64,000 nt of DNA. Source: Roseateles_B sp041912595 (GTDB taxonomy: Bacteria; Pseudomonadota; Gammaproteobacteria; Burkholderiales; Burkholderiaceae_C). The number at the start of each line of letters is the position of its first letter. Within the stretch, counting starts at the first letter, position 1. The DNA lies in NCBI GenBank assembly GCA_041912595.1, contig JAYRMR010000016.1, positions 1 to 64,000 of the forward strand, read 5' to 3'. Below, piece by piece: positions 8,756 through 17,639 of the stretch. The translations under genes and the position numbers were made by a program. The notes below the pieces were generated by a model that was given only the letters and a program-made list of their open reading frames with translations, was not told the DNA's origin and ran no database searches.

Positions 8756-10725
8756 GCCAGTTCTCCTGCGGGCGATGGCATCTGGGCTGCCCTGGCTGCA
8801 TTCTCGTTCGCCTGCAGGGCGGCGTCCTGCGTCAACGCGCCGGCGTCTAGGCCGGTGCGCGGCAGATCCAGCACCACGACCGTGCCGCCGGCCTCGCGCG
8901 GACGGACGCTCACCGTCGCGCCGATGCGCTGGGCCCGCTCACGCATGATGCGCAGGCCCACATGGGTTTCGTCGAAGCGGCCGTGCTCGGTGTCGAAGCC
9001 GCAGCCGTCGTCGCTCACCTCGAAGCGCCACGTCGGCTCCTGCAGCACCCGCACCTCCACCAGCTTCGCGCCGGCGTGCTTGCGGACATTGGACAGCGCT
9101 TCCTGCACGACATGCAGCACCTGGATCTGCTGGTCCGGTGGCAGCGGCACGCCGCTCCCCTGCACCACCAGCTGCGCCTGGATGCCGCTTTGCAGCTCGA
9201 ACTTGGACAGCGTCGTGCGCAGCGCGTGCTCGATGTCCTCGTGCCCGGGGCGCGTGCGGAAGTGCAGCAGCAGCTCGCGCACGTCCGCGTAGCTCTCGCG
9301 CACACCGGTGTCGATTTCGGTCAGCGCGGCCTCGACGTCCTTCGGGCGCTGGCGCGCGAGGCCACCGCGCAGCAGCTGGACCTGGATCTTCAGGAAGGCC
9401 AGGGACTGCGCGATGGAGTCGTGCAGCTCCTGCGCCAGCAGGTTGCGCTCCTCGCTGACGGCCATCTCCCGGTCCCGGGCCGCGAGGCGCAGGTTGTCCA
9501 GCAGCGTGCCGAAGTGGCCCACCAGCGCGTCCAGCAGCTGGGACTCGGCCTCCGTCGGCCGCTTCTCGCCGTAGAAGAAGAGCTCCACCTCGCCCAGCGT
9601 GCGCGGGCCGCTGCGCATCGGCAGCGCGATGACCGTCTGGTAGCCGGCCTGCTCGCAGAAGCCGAGGGCCTGGCGGCCGAGCTGGCGGATCGGGATGACC
9701 CGCGCGCCGACCTGCGTCTGCAGGTGCTCGCCGCAGGCGCAGTCGCCCAGGTGCACGCAGCGCTCCGCCTCGCTCATGCGCTGGGGCAGGCGGGTCTGGC
9801 CGAGCAGCAGGAGGCGGTTGCCGTCCTCATTGGCCAGCCGCACGGCCGCGGCGTCGGCCCCGGCCACGCGAGCGATCTTGGCCGCAAAATCATTGGCGAG
9901 CTGCGCACGGTCGTCGCTGCCGTGGCTGGCCATCAGCGCGACGTCGTACAGGGCCGCCAGGCGCTCGTTCTGCTGCGCGAGGCTGGCCGTCTTCTCCGCC
10001 ACCTTGGCCTCGAGGCCCTGGTAGGAGCGCTGCAGCGCGTCGGCCATCGTGTTGAAGCCCTGCGCCAGCGAGGAGAACTCCTCCACCGAGTTGCGCTCGT
10101 CGATGCGGGGCGAGAAGTCCCGCGCGGCCATCGTGGCCAGCCCGTCACGCAGGCGCTGCAGCGGCCGCACGATCCACACCAGCGTGCCGGACACGAAGAC
10201 GACCGAGGCGCCCACCACCAGCACCACGAGGCCGAAGCACATGCCGCCCAGCAGCGCGGTGCGGGTGGAGATGGTGCGCTCGATGGCCGAGACGAAGCCG
10301 TCCACCGTGCTCACGAACTGGTCGGACTGCACGCGCAGCTGCGCGCGCTCACCCGGCTTCAGCAGCTGCTGGCGCAGCGGAATCCAGGCGGCGGCCACCT
10401 CGTTGAAGCGGTCGGCGCAGGCCTGGTTGTCGGGAATGAAGAGGGGGCGGCTCGGGTCGCCCTGGCGCAGGCTGGCCACCATGTCGTCGAACACCTCGAC
10501 GCCGCCGGCCACCTCGTCGTGGTCGCCGCGTTCATGGGCCAGGGCGAGGCGGTACGTCATCATGCGCATCCGCCCGGCCTCGTTGATGGCGCCGGCGCCG
10601 CCCTCCAGCTGCCAGGACACCCACAGCGTGAAGGCGATGGCCGCCAGCGCCACCGTCAGAAAGGTGGTCTGGATGAGGGCGAGCTTGCCCGCCAGGCTCC
10701 GAAACAGGGTGCGCATGAGGCGCAC
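8752..10725 (-). CDS. narX: Nitrate/nitrite sensor histidine kinase NarX
   Basis: A 657-residue membrane kinase. TM1 (LALIQTTFLTVALAAIAFTLW) comes first. A periplasmic sensor of about 130 residues follows, with GRMRMMTYRLAL resembling the nitrate-binding P-box of NarX. TM2 (LLGGMCFGLVVLVVGASVVFVSG), a HAMP linker and a Cys-containing GAF-like segment (CVHLGDCACG) are next. The HisKA_3 helix has phosphoacceptor His435 (LLAQELHDSIAQSL), and the HATPase domain carries the N box EALSNVRKHAG and the DDGCGF motif. The start is GTG at 10725; an in-frame ATG at 10716 is equally plausible. It is coupled to narL by a 4-base overlap. Confidence 0.92.
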   Translation of the reverse strand: MRLMRTLFRSLAGKLALIQTTFLTVALAAIAFTLWVSWQLEGGAGAINEAGRMRMMTYRLALAHERGDHDEVAGGVEVFDDMVASLRQGDPSRPLFIPDNQACADRFNEVAAAWIPLRQQLLKPGERAQLRVQSDQFVSTVDGFVSAIERTISTRTALLGGMCFGLVVLVVGASVVFVSGTLVWIVRPLQRLRDGLATMAARDFSPRIDERNSVEEFSSLAQGFNTMADALQRSYQGLEAKVAEKTASLAQQNERLAALYDVALMASHGSDDRAQLANDFAAKIARVAGADAAAVRLANEDGNRLLLLGQTRLPQRMSEAERCVHLGDCACGEHLQTQVGARVIPIRQLGRQALGFCEQAGYQTVIALPMRSGPRTLGEVELFFYGEKRPTEAESQLLDALVGHFGTLLDNLRLAARDREMAVSEERNLLAQELHDSIAQSLAFLKIQVQLLRGGLARQRPKDVEAALTEIDTGVRESYADVRELLLHFRTRPGHEDIEHALRTTLSKFELQSGIQAQLVVQGSGVPLPPDQQIQVLHVVQEALSNVRKHAGAKLVEVRVLQEPTWRFEVSDDGCGFDTEHGRFDETHVGLRIMRERAQRIGATVSVRPREAGGTVVVLDLPRTGLDAGALTQDAALQANENAARAAQMPSPAGELA

Positions 10726-10846
10726 GATAGAAGCGCGGCCTCCCGGCCGGCTTGACCAATGTCAAAGAAGGCCGGGACGGACGCCCGGCCCCGGGACGCC
10801 GTCGCCCGGAAAACGTTCCGCTGAACGCCCCGGACGGCCGCCCGCT

Positions 10847-11056
10847 TTACTGCGAGGCGCCGGAGGCCGGCGCGCTGGCCGCTTCGGGGGCCGAGGCCGC
10901 GGCCGGTGCCGAGGCGGCCGCGGAGGCCGCCGGTTCGGTGTGGCCGGCGCCGACGTCGTGCTTCTCGCCGCTCATGTCGATGTCACCCCCGCTCTTCATC
11001 AGGATGAACAGGGCCAGGGCAGCAAAGGCGATGAAGCCGACGACGAGTTTCCACAT
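10847..11056 (-). CDS. Small membrane protein with Ala/Ser/Pro tail
   Basis: A 69-residue protein of unknown function. Residues 3-20 (KLVVGFIAFAALALFILM) form one membrane helix or an uncleaved signal anchor. The rest is a low-complexity tail rich in Ala, Ser, Pro and Glu with two His (EKHDVGAGH). The codon pattern matches the neighbours, and a GGTGGAT sits about 8 bases before the ATG, which supports a real gene. It stands alone between narX and the sucrose operon, both read in the same direction, with 118 bases to the sucrose phosphorylase stop. No homologous family was recognised. Confidence 0.6.
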   Translation of the reverse strand: MWKLVVGFIAFAALALFILMKSGGDIDMSGEKHDVGAGHTEPAASAAASAPAAASAPEAASAPASGASQ

Positions 11057-11174
11057 GGTTGATCCACCGGGTTTGTAAACGATGGCGGGATTCTGGCGAC
11101 CTTCCCTGACAGCTGGCTGAGGCGCACGCGGGCCGTCTGGCCCCCCCCCTCAGCGCCCTGCCCGCCCTGCCCGC

Positions 11175-12662
11175 TCAGCCCAGCTGCAGGGTCACGTCGG
11201 CCTCGCCGTCCTGGCTGAAGCGAAGCAGGTGGGCCTGCGTGGCGAAGTCCAGCGCCAGCTCGGCGCTTGCACCGGGCGCCGCCCAGTACAGGCGCAGGCC
11301 GGTGGCGCCCTGGGCCTGCGCCTCGAAGCGCCCGCCGAAGGCCGGATGGGTGTTGCGCAGGCGGATCAGCTGCAGCAGCTGCTGCACGACGGGACGCTGG
11401 CACGCGGCCTCGATCTCGGCAGGCGTGTAGTGGTGGCGGTTGATGTCGCGGCCGGTGCCGCTGCGCGCCAGCAGCGCCATGTCGTTGAGGCCGGCGAGCA
11501 GGCCCACGTAATAGACCTGGGGCACGCCGGGCAGGAAGAACTGCAGCGCGCGGGCCAGCAGATAGCGGCGCTCGTCGCGGCCCATGGCGTCGAAGAAGCT
11601 GCAGTTGACCTGGTAGAGATCGAGGTTGGAGGCCGCCGCCCCGGTCGCCAGGCGGCTCTGCCCGCCGCTGGCCTCGTGGATGCGGTCCACGAGCGCGTCC
11701 AGCTCCTCGGGCGGCACGAGGCCGGGCGAACCGGCCCGGTCCGCGCTGTCGGCGCCGATGTCGATGATGCCGATGCCGTCGTGCGTGTCCAGCACCGTCA
11801 GCGCATTCGTGGGCCGCATGCCGATCCAGCGCAGCAGCGGCGCCGCGGTGCCGAACTCGAAGGCGTGCAGCACCAGCGGCGGCAGCGCGAAGTCATAGAC
11901 CCAGTCCACCTGCCGCGCAATTTCGATCTGCCGCTGGTAGTAGGCATGGATCTCGACCAGCACCTCCAGCCCCAGCGCCCGGGCGCGGGCACTGAACTGC
12001 GCGATGAACTCGAAGGTCTCGGGCATCATGAAGCAGGACGCCCCCGCCTTCTTGATGGCGTAGCCGGCGGCGTCCAGCCGGATCATGCGCACGCCGCTGC
12101 TCGCCAGGCGCTGCAGGATGCCGTCGAGATAGGCCTCGCCCTGCGGATGCTGCACATCGATGTCCAGCTGCTTGGACGTGAAGGTGGTCCACAGGATCCT
12201 CTTCTCGCCGTTGTGCAGCGTGGCCGTCGTCAGCGGCAGGCCCGGGCGGGGGCGGTAGACCTGGAGCAGCTGCTGCTCGGTCACGCCGTCCGGGAACACC
12301 GTGTCCAGCGTCAGGAAGAGGCCCGCATAGGGCGAGGCGGCGCCCTTCGCGGCGTAGTCCTGGAACTGCGGCGAGTCGGCGGAGATGTGGTTGACGATGA
12401 CATCCGCCATCACGTCCACGTCCGCCGCCAGGGCACGCACGTCCTCCCAGTCGCCGAGGCGCGGGTCGACGCGGGTGTGGTCGATGGGATCGAAGCCGGC
12501 ATCCGCCCCGTCGATGGGATGGAAGAAGGGCAGCAGGTGCACACCGCCGAACAGCCCGGCCAGCGGGCCATCCCCCTGGGTGGAGAGCATCCGGCGCAGC
12601 AGCGGCAGGCCGCCGCCGCCCAGCCGGTCGACGTAGGTGATGAGTTGGACTTGGTTCTTCAT
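11175..12662 (-). CDS. Sucrose phosphorylase (GH13_18)
   Basis: A 495-residue enzyme that splits sucrose with phosphate into alpha-glucose 1-phosphate and fructose in the cytoplasm. It matches known sucrose phosphorylases from the first residues (MKNQVQLITYVDRLGGGG). The GH13 catalytic triad is visible: nucleophile Asp197 (IRLDAAGY), acid/base Glu238 (LVEIHAYY) and Asp295 (LDTHDGIG). The motifs GADAGFDPIDHT and FFLPGVPQVYYVG are also conserved. A TTG-initiated extension to 12701 is possible, but the ATG at 12662 matches the family N-terminus. It is the last gene of a leftward operon with a permease, a PfkB kinase and a TonB receptor, which together would take up and phosphorolyse sucrose. Confidence 0.95.
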   Translation of the reverse strand: MKNQVQLITYVDRLGGGGLPLLRRMLSTQGDGPLAGLFGGVHLLPFFHPIDGADAGFDPIDHTRVDPRLGDWEDVRALAADVDVMADVIVNHISADSPQFQDYAAKGAASPYAGLFLTLDTVFPDGVTEQQLLQVYRPRPGLPLTTATLHNGEKRILWTTFTSKQLDIDVQHPQGEAYLDGILQRLASSGVRMIRLDAAGYAIKKAGASCFMMPETFEFIAQFSARARALGLEVLVEIHAYYQRQIEIARQVDWVYDFALPPLVLHAFEFGTAAPLLRWIGMRPTNALTVLDTHDGIGIIDIGADSADRAGSPGLVPPEELDALVDRIHEASGGQSRLATGAAASNLDLYQVNCSFFDAMGRDERRYLLARALQFFLPGVPQVYYVGLLAGLNDMALLARSGTGRDINRHHYTPAEIEAACQRPVVQQLLQLIRLRNTHPAFGGRFEAQAQGATGLRLYWAAPGASAELALDFATQAHLLRFSQDGEADVTLQLG

Positions 12663-12713
12663 GGGTACTGCATTCCCTGCGGGCGACGCCGCATGGCTCA
12701 AGATCGGGTGAAA

Positions 12714-12743
12714 GGGTCAGGTCTTGCCGGGTCAGGTCTTGCC
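12714..12743 (-). repeat. Two tandem copies of a dispersed 15-base motif
   Basis: GGGTCAGGTCTTGCC occurs twice back to back (12714-12728 and 12729-12743). The second copy supplies the last codons and stop of the permease gene (Gly-Lys-Thr-stop on the minus strand). The same 15-mer, in either orientation, recurs at 14290, 23324, 27792, 43608 and 58370, and with one mismatch at 40831. Confidence 0.9.
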
Positions 12744-14087
12744 TGGAGGCGCCGCGCCCCCGCGGGTCGACCGCACGCGAAGGACCGCCAGTGCCGCGCC
12801 CAGCAGCAGCACCCCGGCCAGCCGGATGACGTTGTCAGGCCGCCCCTGCAGCAGCGGGCCGTAGATCAGGGGCAGCGTCAGCATCTGGATCAGCATGGGG
12901 ATCACGATGAACATGTTGAAGATGCCCATGTAGACCCCGGCCCGCTCCGGCGGGATGCTCCCCGCGAGCAGCACATAGGGATTGCCCATGATGCTGGCCC
13001 AGGCCAGGCCCAGGCCCAGCATCGGGATGAACAGCAGCGCCTTGCTGTGCAGCGCCGGCAGCGCGATCAGCCCGATGCCCGCCAGCGTCAGGCACAGCGC
13101 ATGCACCTTCTGCGCACCGAAGCGGCGCGTGAAGGGCAGCATGGCGAAGGCCGAGAGGAAGGCGACGAAGTTGTAGAAGCCGCCGATCTGCCCGTTCACC
13201 AGGCCGGCGTCGCGGAAGCCCTGGGCGCTGGCGTCGCTGGTGCCGTAGAGCGTCAGCGCAAGGGACGGCACGATGTAGATCCAGTAGCACATCATGGCGT
13301 ACCACTGCAGCAGCTTCATCCACCAGAGCTGGCGCATGGACTCCGGCATTTCCTTCACGGCCAGCCAAATCTCCGAAAGCGTCGCGGCCATGCCCCGCGG
13401 GCGGGCGCGCAGCGCGGCCTGCTCGGCCGGGCTCATCGGCAGCTCGGGCACGCGCCGCACGGACCACCAGACGGTGGTGAAGGACAGGGCCGCGCCGAGC
13501 ACGAAGGCCACCACGGTGACCTGCGGGATGCCACTGGCGTTGAGGACATCCGGGTTCATGCCGCACCACACCATGATCGAGGGCGACAGATAGGCCAGCG
13601 TCTGGGCCAGGCCCGTGAAGGCGCTCTGGCTGAGGAAGCCCTGCGCGTGCTGGCTCTCGTCCAGGCGATCACTGACGTAGGCGCGGTAGGGCTCCATCGT
13701 CACGTTGTTCGCGGCGTCGAGGATCCACAGCAGGCCCGCGGCGAACCACAGCGTCGGGCTCATGGGCATCAGCAGCAGACCGAGGCTGCACAGCAGCGCG
13801 CCGATCAGGAAGTACGGCGTGCGCCGACCCCAGCGGCTGACGGTGCGGTCGCTCAGCGCGCCGATGACGGGCTGCACCAGCAGACCCGTCAGCGGCCCGG
13901 CCAGCCACAGCAGCGGCAGGCTGGCCTCGTCCGCGCCGAGGTATTTGTAGATCGGGCTCATGTTGCTCTGCTGGAGCCCGAAGCTGAACTGGATCCCGAA
14001 GAAGCCGATGTTCATGTTCAGGATCTGCCACAGGCTCAGGCGGGGCTTGCCGCTGGCCGTGGTCTCGGGAACGTGGCGTGCATTCAT
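12732..14087 (-). CDS. Sugar (probably sucrose) permease, MFS/GPH-type
   Basis: A 451-residue inner-membrane transporter with about 12 membrane segments. RTVSRWGRRTPYFLIGALL after TM2 is the loop motif of the sugar:cation symporter group that includes bacterial and plant sucrose carriers. DAANNVTMEPYRAYVSD and LAGSIPPERAGVYMGIFNM are further conserved loops. The frame is open far upstream, but the ATG at 14087 gives the family N-terminus (MNARHVPETTASGKPRLSLW) and overlaps the kinase stop (ATGA). The gene ends inside the second copy of a 15-base dispersed repeat. Its place between kinase and sucrose phosphorylase points to sucrose as substrate; this is context, not proof. Confidence 0.85.
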   Translation of the reverse strand: MNARHVPETTASGKPRLSLWQILNMNIGFFGIQFSFGLQQSNMSPIYKYLGADEASLPLLWLAGPLTGLLVQPVIGALSDRTVSRWGRRTPYFLIGALLCSLGLLLMPMSPTLWFAAGLLWILDAANNVTMEPYRAYVSDRLDESQHAQGFLSQSAFTGLAQTLAYLSPSIMVWCGMNPDVLNASGIPQVTVVAFVLGAALSFTTVWWSVRRVPELPMSPAEQAALRARPRGMAATLSEIWLAVKEMPESMRQLWWMKLLQWYAMMCYWIYIVPSLALTLYGTSDASAQGFRDAGLVNGQIGGFYNFVAFLSAFAMLPFTRRFGAQKVHALCLTLAGIGLIALPALHSKALLFIPMLGLGLAWASIMGNPYVLLAGSIPPERAGVYMGIFNMFIVIPMLIQMLTLPLIYGPLLQGRPDNVIRLAGVLLLGAALAVLRVRSTRGGAAPPGKT

Positions 14088-15097
14088 GCAGGGGCGACTC
14101 CTGTCTGCGCCAGCGCCTGCTGCCAGGGCTGGAAGAAGGGATCCTTGTCCGGGATGGGGCCGCGCTGGCCGCAGATGGCGGCGGCGTAGCCATTGGCCAG
14201 GTGCAGCGCCGGGGCGATGTCCAGGCCGCGCAGATGGGCGGCCAGGGTCATGGCGCTGAAGGCATCGCCTGCGCCGACGGTGTCCACGAGGGTCAGGTCT
14301 TGCCGCCCCGACCCTTCCGCCAGCACCTCGCCGCGGGCATCGAAGCAGGCATAGCCGGCCGCGCCGCGGGTGAGGATCAGGCGCTGCACGCCAAAGCGGC
14401 GCATCAGCGCCTGGACGGCCCGCTGCAGCTGCCGCGCGGGCTGCAGCGGATCCAGCGGCCCGCTGCCGAACCACTGGTGCACCTGCAGCAGCTCCGGATC
14501 GTTCAGCTTGAGCCAGTCGGCCTGTGCGAGACAGTCGGCGACGAGCGACGGCTCCGTGCAGCCCTCGCGCAGATTGAGGTCGAGATAGCGCAGGCAACCC
14601 AGCCGCTGGGCGTCCTGCAGCAGCGCCTGGATGGCCGCGCGGGAGGCGGGCGCTCGCTGCGCCAGGCTGCCGAAGTAGAGCACCGCCGGCGGCCGCCCCT
14701 GCAGCAGGGCCCGGGCGGCGGTGCCGTCCAGGTGGTCCCAGGCGGCGTCCGGGTGGATGCGGAAGGCGTGCGTGCCGCCCTCCTCCACCACGGACACGCG
14801 CCCCGTGGCGTGCGCCGTGTCGAACTGCAGCCCCTGCTCGTCCAGCCCGAAGCGCCGCAGGCTGGCCAGCACGAGGCGCGCGCCGGCGTCCGCCGCGCTG
14901 GCCCCGGTGCCCGGCCCCTGGTGCTGGCGGACGTGCTGACTGAGGCCCAGGCGCGAGACCAGCATCGCCGGCACGCCCAGCGCCGCCAGCGAGCGCGCCA
15001 CATTGAGCGGCGCGCCGCCGGCGACCGGCTGCTCGGCGAACTCGTCGACGAGCGCCTCGCCGACCAGCATCACGCCCGAAGAAAGGACGGCGTTCAT
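14084..15097 (-). CDS. PfkB-family sugar kinase, probable fructokinase
   Basis: A 337-residue ribokinase/PfkB-family enzyme. The N-terminal glycine-rich motif (VAGGAPLNVARSLAALGVPA) and the C-terminal signature with catalytic Asp (DTVGAGDAFSAMTLAAHL, near residues 268-285) are both present. In this operon the free fructose released by sucrose phosphorylase is the obvious substrate, giving fructose 6-phosphate. It overlaps the permease start by 4 bases and lies 10 bases after the TonB receptor stop. A 15-base dispersed repeat lies inside the gene in frame as GRQDLTL, just before the signature. Another hexose cannot be excluded by sequence. Confidence 0.86.
   Translation of the reverse strand: MNAVLSSGVMLVGEALVDEFAEQPVAGGAPLNVARSLAALGVPAMLVSRLGLSQHVRQHQGPGTGASAADAGARLVLASLRRFGLDEQGLQFDTAHATGRVSVVEEGGTHAFRIHPDAAWDHLDGTAARALLQGRPPAVLYFGSLAQRAPASRAAIQALLQDAQRLGCLRYLDLNLREGCTEPSLVADCLAQADWLKLNDPELLQVHQWFGSGPLDPLQPARQLQRAVQALMRRFGVQRLILTRGAAGYACFDARGEVLAEGSGRQDLTLVDTVGAGDAFSAMTLAAHLRGLDIAPALHLANGYAAAICGQRGPIPDKDPFFQPWQQALAQTGVAPA
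14290..14304 (-). repeat. Copy of the dispersed 15-base motif inside the kinase gene
   Basis: GGGTCAGGTCTTGCC, translated on the minus strand in the frame that reads QDLTL. It is an exact match to the copies at 12714 and 23324. Confidence 0.85.
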
Positions 15098-15107
15098 GCG
15101 GCGTCGG

Positions 15108-17396
15108 TCAGAAGTCGAACTTCAGCGTCGCGCGCAGGCTGCGGCCGTTCAGCGCGCGGGCGGCGTGGCCGTCGCCCTCGATCTCCGTGTAGGCCAGCGC
15201 GTTGAACAGGTTGTTGGCCTGCACGGACACGGTGGTCTTCGGGTTGATCTGGTAGCTCAGGAAGCCGTTGACGACCGTGTAGCCGCGCATGGTGATGGTG
15301 TTCTGGTCATCGCCATAGGACTTGCCGGAACCCACGAGCGAGGCGCCGAACTCCAGCGGGCCCATCACGTAGCTCGGGCTCAGCTGCCACACCAGACGGG
15401 CCTGGCGGCGCGGCGTCTTGCCCACGGTGCTGGCGTCGTTGGACGCCGAGATCGTGGCATGCGTGAACGTGGCACCGCCGCTCAGGCGCAGCTCGCCGAG
15501 GGTGTAGGCCGCCTCCAGCTCCAGGCCGTTGGCCTTGTACTTGTTGGCGGTGAACTTCTGGGTGGTGACCTCGTAATTGCTCTCGCTCGTGCGGGCGTTG
15601 AAGAGCGTGGCGAAGAGGCTCAGGCCGGCCCCGCGCCACTTCACGCCGGCCTCCTGCTGGTCGATCTCGTTGAGCGCGACGGGCACGGAGCCGTCCAGCG
15701 GGTTGCCGTACAGCAGGCGGTCGGCGCTGAAGGAGACGCCATTGCTTGCGCGGGCGAACAGCGAGGTGTCCTTGTCCAGCGCGTAATTGCCGCCCAGCGA
15801 GTAGCTGGTGTGGGCGACCTGGTAGTGGATGGTCTTCTGGCTCGCGGCGTCCCAGCGCTTGTTGGCGTTGTCACCCGACAGCGTGTAGCCGCTGGCCTTC
15901 TGCTCGTCGCGGCGCAGGCTGAAGTCCAGGTTCACCGGCCCCTGCTCCCAGGTCAGCGCGGCATAGGGCGAGGTCTGGGTGTACTCGACGTTGTAGGTGC
16001 GCGTGCAGCAGCCGCCCCAGGTCGTCCAGCCCTCGGCGATGGGGGCCGTCGACGGCTTGCCGTTGGCGTCCAGCACCTGGGCGTTGTTGCCGTCCATGCT
16101 CAGACGGTACTGGTTCCAGAACCAGGTCTGGGCCACGGTCTGCGAGCCGTAGAACAGGCCGCCGACCACGTTGAACTTGCCGGCGCCGGACTGGATCGTC
16201 TTCGTGAGCTTCACGTCGTTGAACGTGTTGCCCATGTCGTCGAGCGAGGTGTTGAACAGCGTGCCCGTGAAGCTGCCGGCGGTGCCGCCGTTGCCGTTGT
16301 CAGCGGGGAACAGCGCCATGAAGCGGCCGCTGTTGCTGCTCTTGCGGAACTTCTCGTCCAGGCGCAGGCCGGCGCCGAGGTCCAGGCCGGCCTCGAGGCC
16401 GAGGGCCTGGCTCTTCACGTGCAGGCCGTCGCGGGTGTTGCTGGAGGTCAGGCCGCCGTCCTTGTTGAAGGTCGTGTCGCGGGCGAGGCTCGGGGTGATG
16501 AAGAAGGCCTTGCGCGGATCGATGCCGGGGATCTCCTGGATCTGGCCGCCGCTGACCTTCACCGGCACGGGCATGAAGGACGGGGTCTTGTCGTCCAGCG
16601 CCTTGAGGCTCAGGCGGAGGAAGCCCTGGTCGAACTGCTGCGTGATGCTGGCCTTGATCTGGCCGCCGCTCTCGACGTTCATGCCCGTCGGTCGGCCGCC
16701 CTCGCCCACGCGTTGGTAGCCGCCCACGTGGAAGCTGGTGCCGCGGCCGAGGCTGCCACCGTAGTCGGCATCCACGCGCCACAGGCGGTTGCCCAGGCCG
16801 GCGCTCAGCCCGAGGCTGCCGCCCGACTCCTTGCCCGTCTTGCTGATGAAGTTGATCAGGCCGCCGGGCGAGTTGCTGGCCAGCGTGGAGGCCGAGCCGC
16901 CGCGCACCACTTCCAGGCGCTCGACGTTGTAGTCGGCCCGCACGAATTGGTCGGCGGTGCCGAAGGAGATGTCACCGAAGAGCAGCACCGGCAGGCCATC
17001 TTCCTGCATCTGCACGTAGCGCGAGCCGCCGGCCGAGAGCGGCACGCCGCGCACGGTGATGTTGGCATTGCCCTCGCCGCCGGAGGACTCCGAGCGCAGG
17101 CCGGGCACCGAGCGCAGGAGCTCGGCGGCATTCGTCGCGCCGATCTTGCCCATCTGCTCCGCATCGACGCTGGACACCGACAGGCTCTGCTTCATCTTGG
17201 AGACCTGGGTGGACGTGCCGGTCAGCACGACCTGGTCCAGCTTGAGGCCGTCGCCAGCCGCGGGGGCCGGGGCGGCCTCCTGGGCCTGGGCGCCGGTGCC
17301 CAGTGCCGCGAGGGCGGCGCAAAGGATCTGGAGGCGGAATCCCGCCTGCGAGGCATGGCGCCAGCCGCGGGCGCGCGAAAGTGAACGGTGCTGCAT
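15108..17396 (-). CDS. TonB-dependent outer-membrane receptor, probably for sucrose
   Basis: A 762-residue receptor with a signal peptide (cleavage near residue 38, ALGTGAQAQ). A plug domain follows at about residues 55-165: LDQVVLTGT, a region with NITVRGVPLSAGG, and RLEVVRGGSASTLASNSPGGLINFI. The 22-stranded barrel ends in TLKFDF with a C-terminal aromatic. Such receptors import substrates across the outer membrane using TonB energy. As first gene of the sucrose operon it is likely to recognise sucrose, like the SuxA receptors of plant-associated proteobacteria; that is inference from context. Its promoter region carries two LacI-type palindromes around a CRP-like site. No carboxypeptidase-like extension or signalling domain is present. 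Confidence 0.9.
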   Translation of the reverse strand: MQHRSLSRARGWRHASQAGFRLQILCAALAALGTGAQAQEAAPAPAAGDGLKLDQVVLTGTSTQVSKMKQSLSVSSVDAEQMGKIGATNAAELLRSVPGLRSESSGGEGNANITVRGVPLSAGGSRYVQMQEDGLPVLLFGDISFGTADQFVRADYNVERLEVVRGGSASTLASNSPGGLINFISKTGKESGGSLGLSAGLGNRLWRVDADYGGSLGRGTSFHVGGYQRVGEGGRPTGMNVESGGQIKASITQQFDQGFLRLSLKALDDKTPSFMPVPVKVSGGQIQEIPGIDPRKAFFITPSLARDTTFNKDGGLTSSNTRDGLHVKSQALGLEAGLDLGAGLRLDEKFRKSSNSGRFMALFPADNGNGGTAGSFTGTLFNTSLDDMGNTFNDVKLTKTIQSGAGKFNVVGGLFYGSQTVAQTWFWNQYRLSMDGNNAQVLDANGKPSTAPIAEGWTTWGGCCTRTYNVEYTQTSPYAALTWEQGPVNLDFSLRRDEQKASGYTLSGDNANKRWDAASQKTIHYQVAHTSYSLGGNYALDKDTSLFARASNGVSFSADRLLYGNPLDGSVPVALNEIDQQEAGVKWRGAGLSLFATLFNARTSESNYEVTTQKFTANKYKANGLELEAAYTLGELRLSGGATFTHATISASNDASTVGKTPRRQARLVWQLSPSYVMGPLEFGASLVGSGKSYGDDQNTITMRGYTVVNGFLSYQINPKTTVSVQANNLFNALAYTEIEGDGHAARALNGRSLRATLKFDF

Positions 17397-17532
17397 CTTG
17401 TCTCCTGAGTGCCCGAGGGGCTGCGGCTGTGGCGCCGCTGATCATGCGACGGTTCACCCGCCTGCGCCACATGGAGGCGTCAAGCACCAAAGGAGAACCG
17501 CTGGCACGATTGTGAACCGATGCGATTCATTT

Positions 17533-17546
17533 TGCAATCGATTGCA
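17533..17546. promoter_or_regulatory. LacI-family operator 1
   Basis: TGCAATCGATTGCA is a perfect 14-base palindrome with the central CG step typical of LacI/GalR-family operators. It lies 137 bases before the TonB receptor start, probably in or just after the promoter. Confidence 0.72.
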
Positions 17547-17589
17547 TCTTCGGGAAAACGAGGACAAGCTCAGCGCCATGAGGGCTTGT

Positions 17590-17605
17590 AGTGACAATAT
17601 TCACA
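17590..17605 (-). promoter_or_regulatory. CRP-like binding site
   Basis: Read leftwards the core is TGTGAATATTGTCACT, which fits TGTGA-N6-TCACA in nine of ten fixed positions. It lies between the two LacI-type operators, about 50 bases from the nearer palindrome centre. Its location upstream of a sugar operon supports catabolite-type activation, though which CRP/FNR-family protein binds is unknown. Confidence 0.5.
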
Positions 17606-17619
17606 ACTTTCTATCGTTG

Positions 17620-17639
17620 CAATGCAATCCATTGCATTG
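17620..17639. promoter_or_regulatory. LacI-family operator 2
   Basis: CAATGCAATCCATTGCATTG has perfect 9-base arms around a CC centre and shares the TGCAAT/ATTGCA core with operator 1. The two centres are 90 bases apart, a distance compatible with DNA looping by a tetrameric or doubly bound repressor. Confidence 0.7.

Noticed and set aside
12663..12701. TTG-initiated extension of the sucrose phosphorylase
   Set aside because: The ATG at 12662 gives the conserved start MKNQVQLITY; the extension has no counterpart in the family.
14088..14597. Upstream extension of the permease frame
   Set aside because: The added 170 residues are the shadow of the kinase gene; the ATG at 14087 overlaps the kinase stop as expected for coupling.
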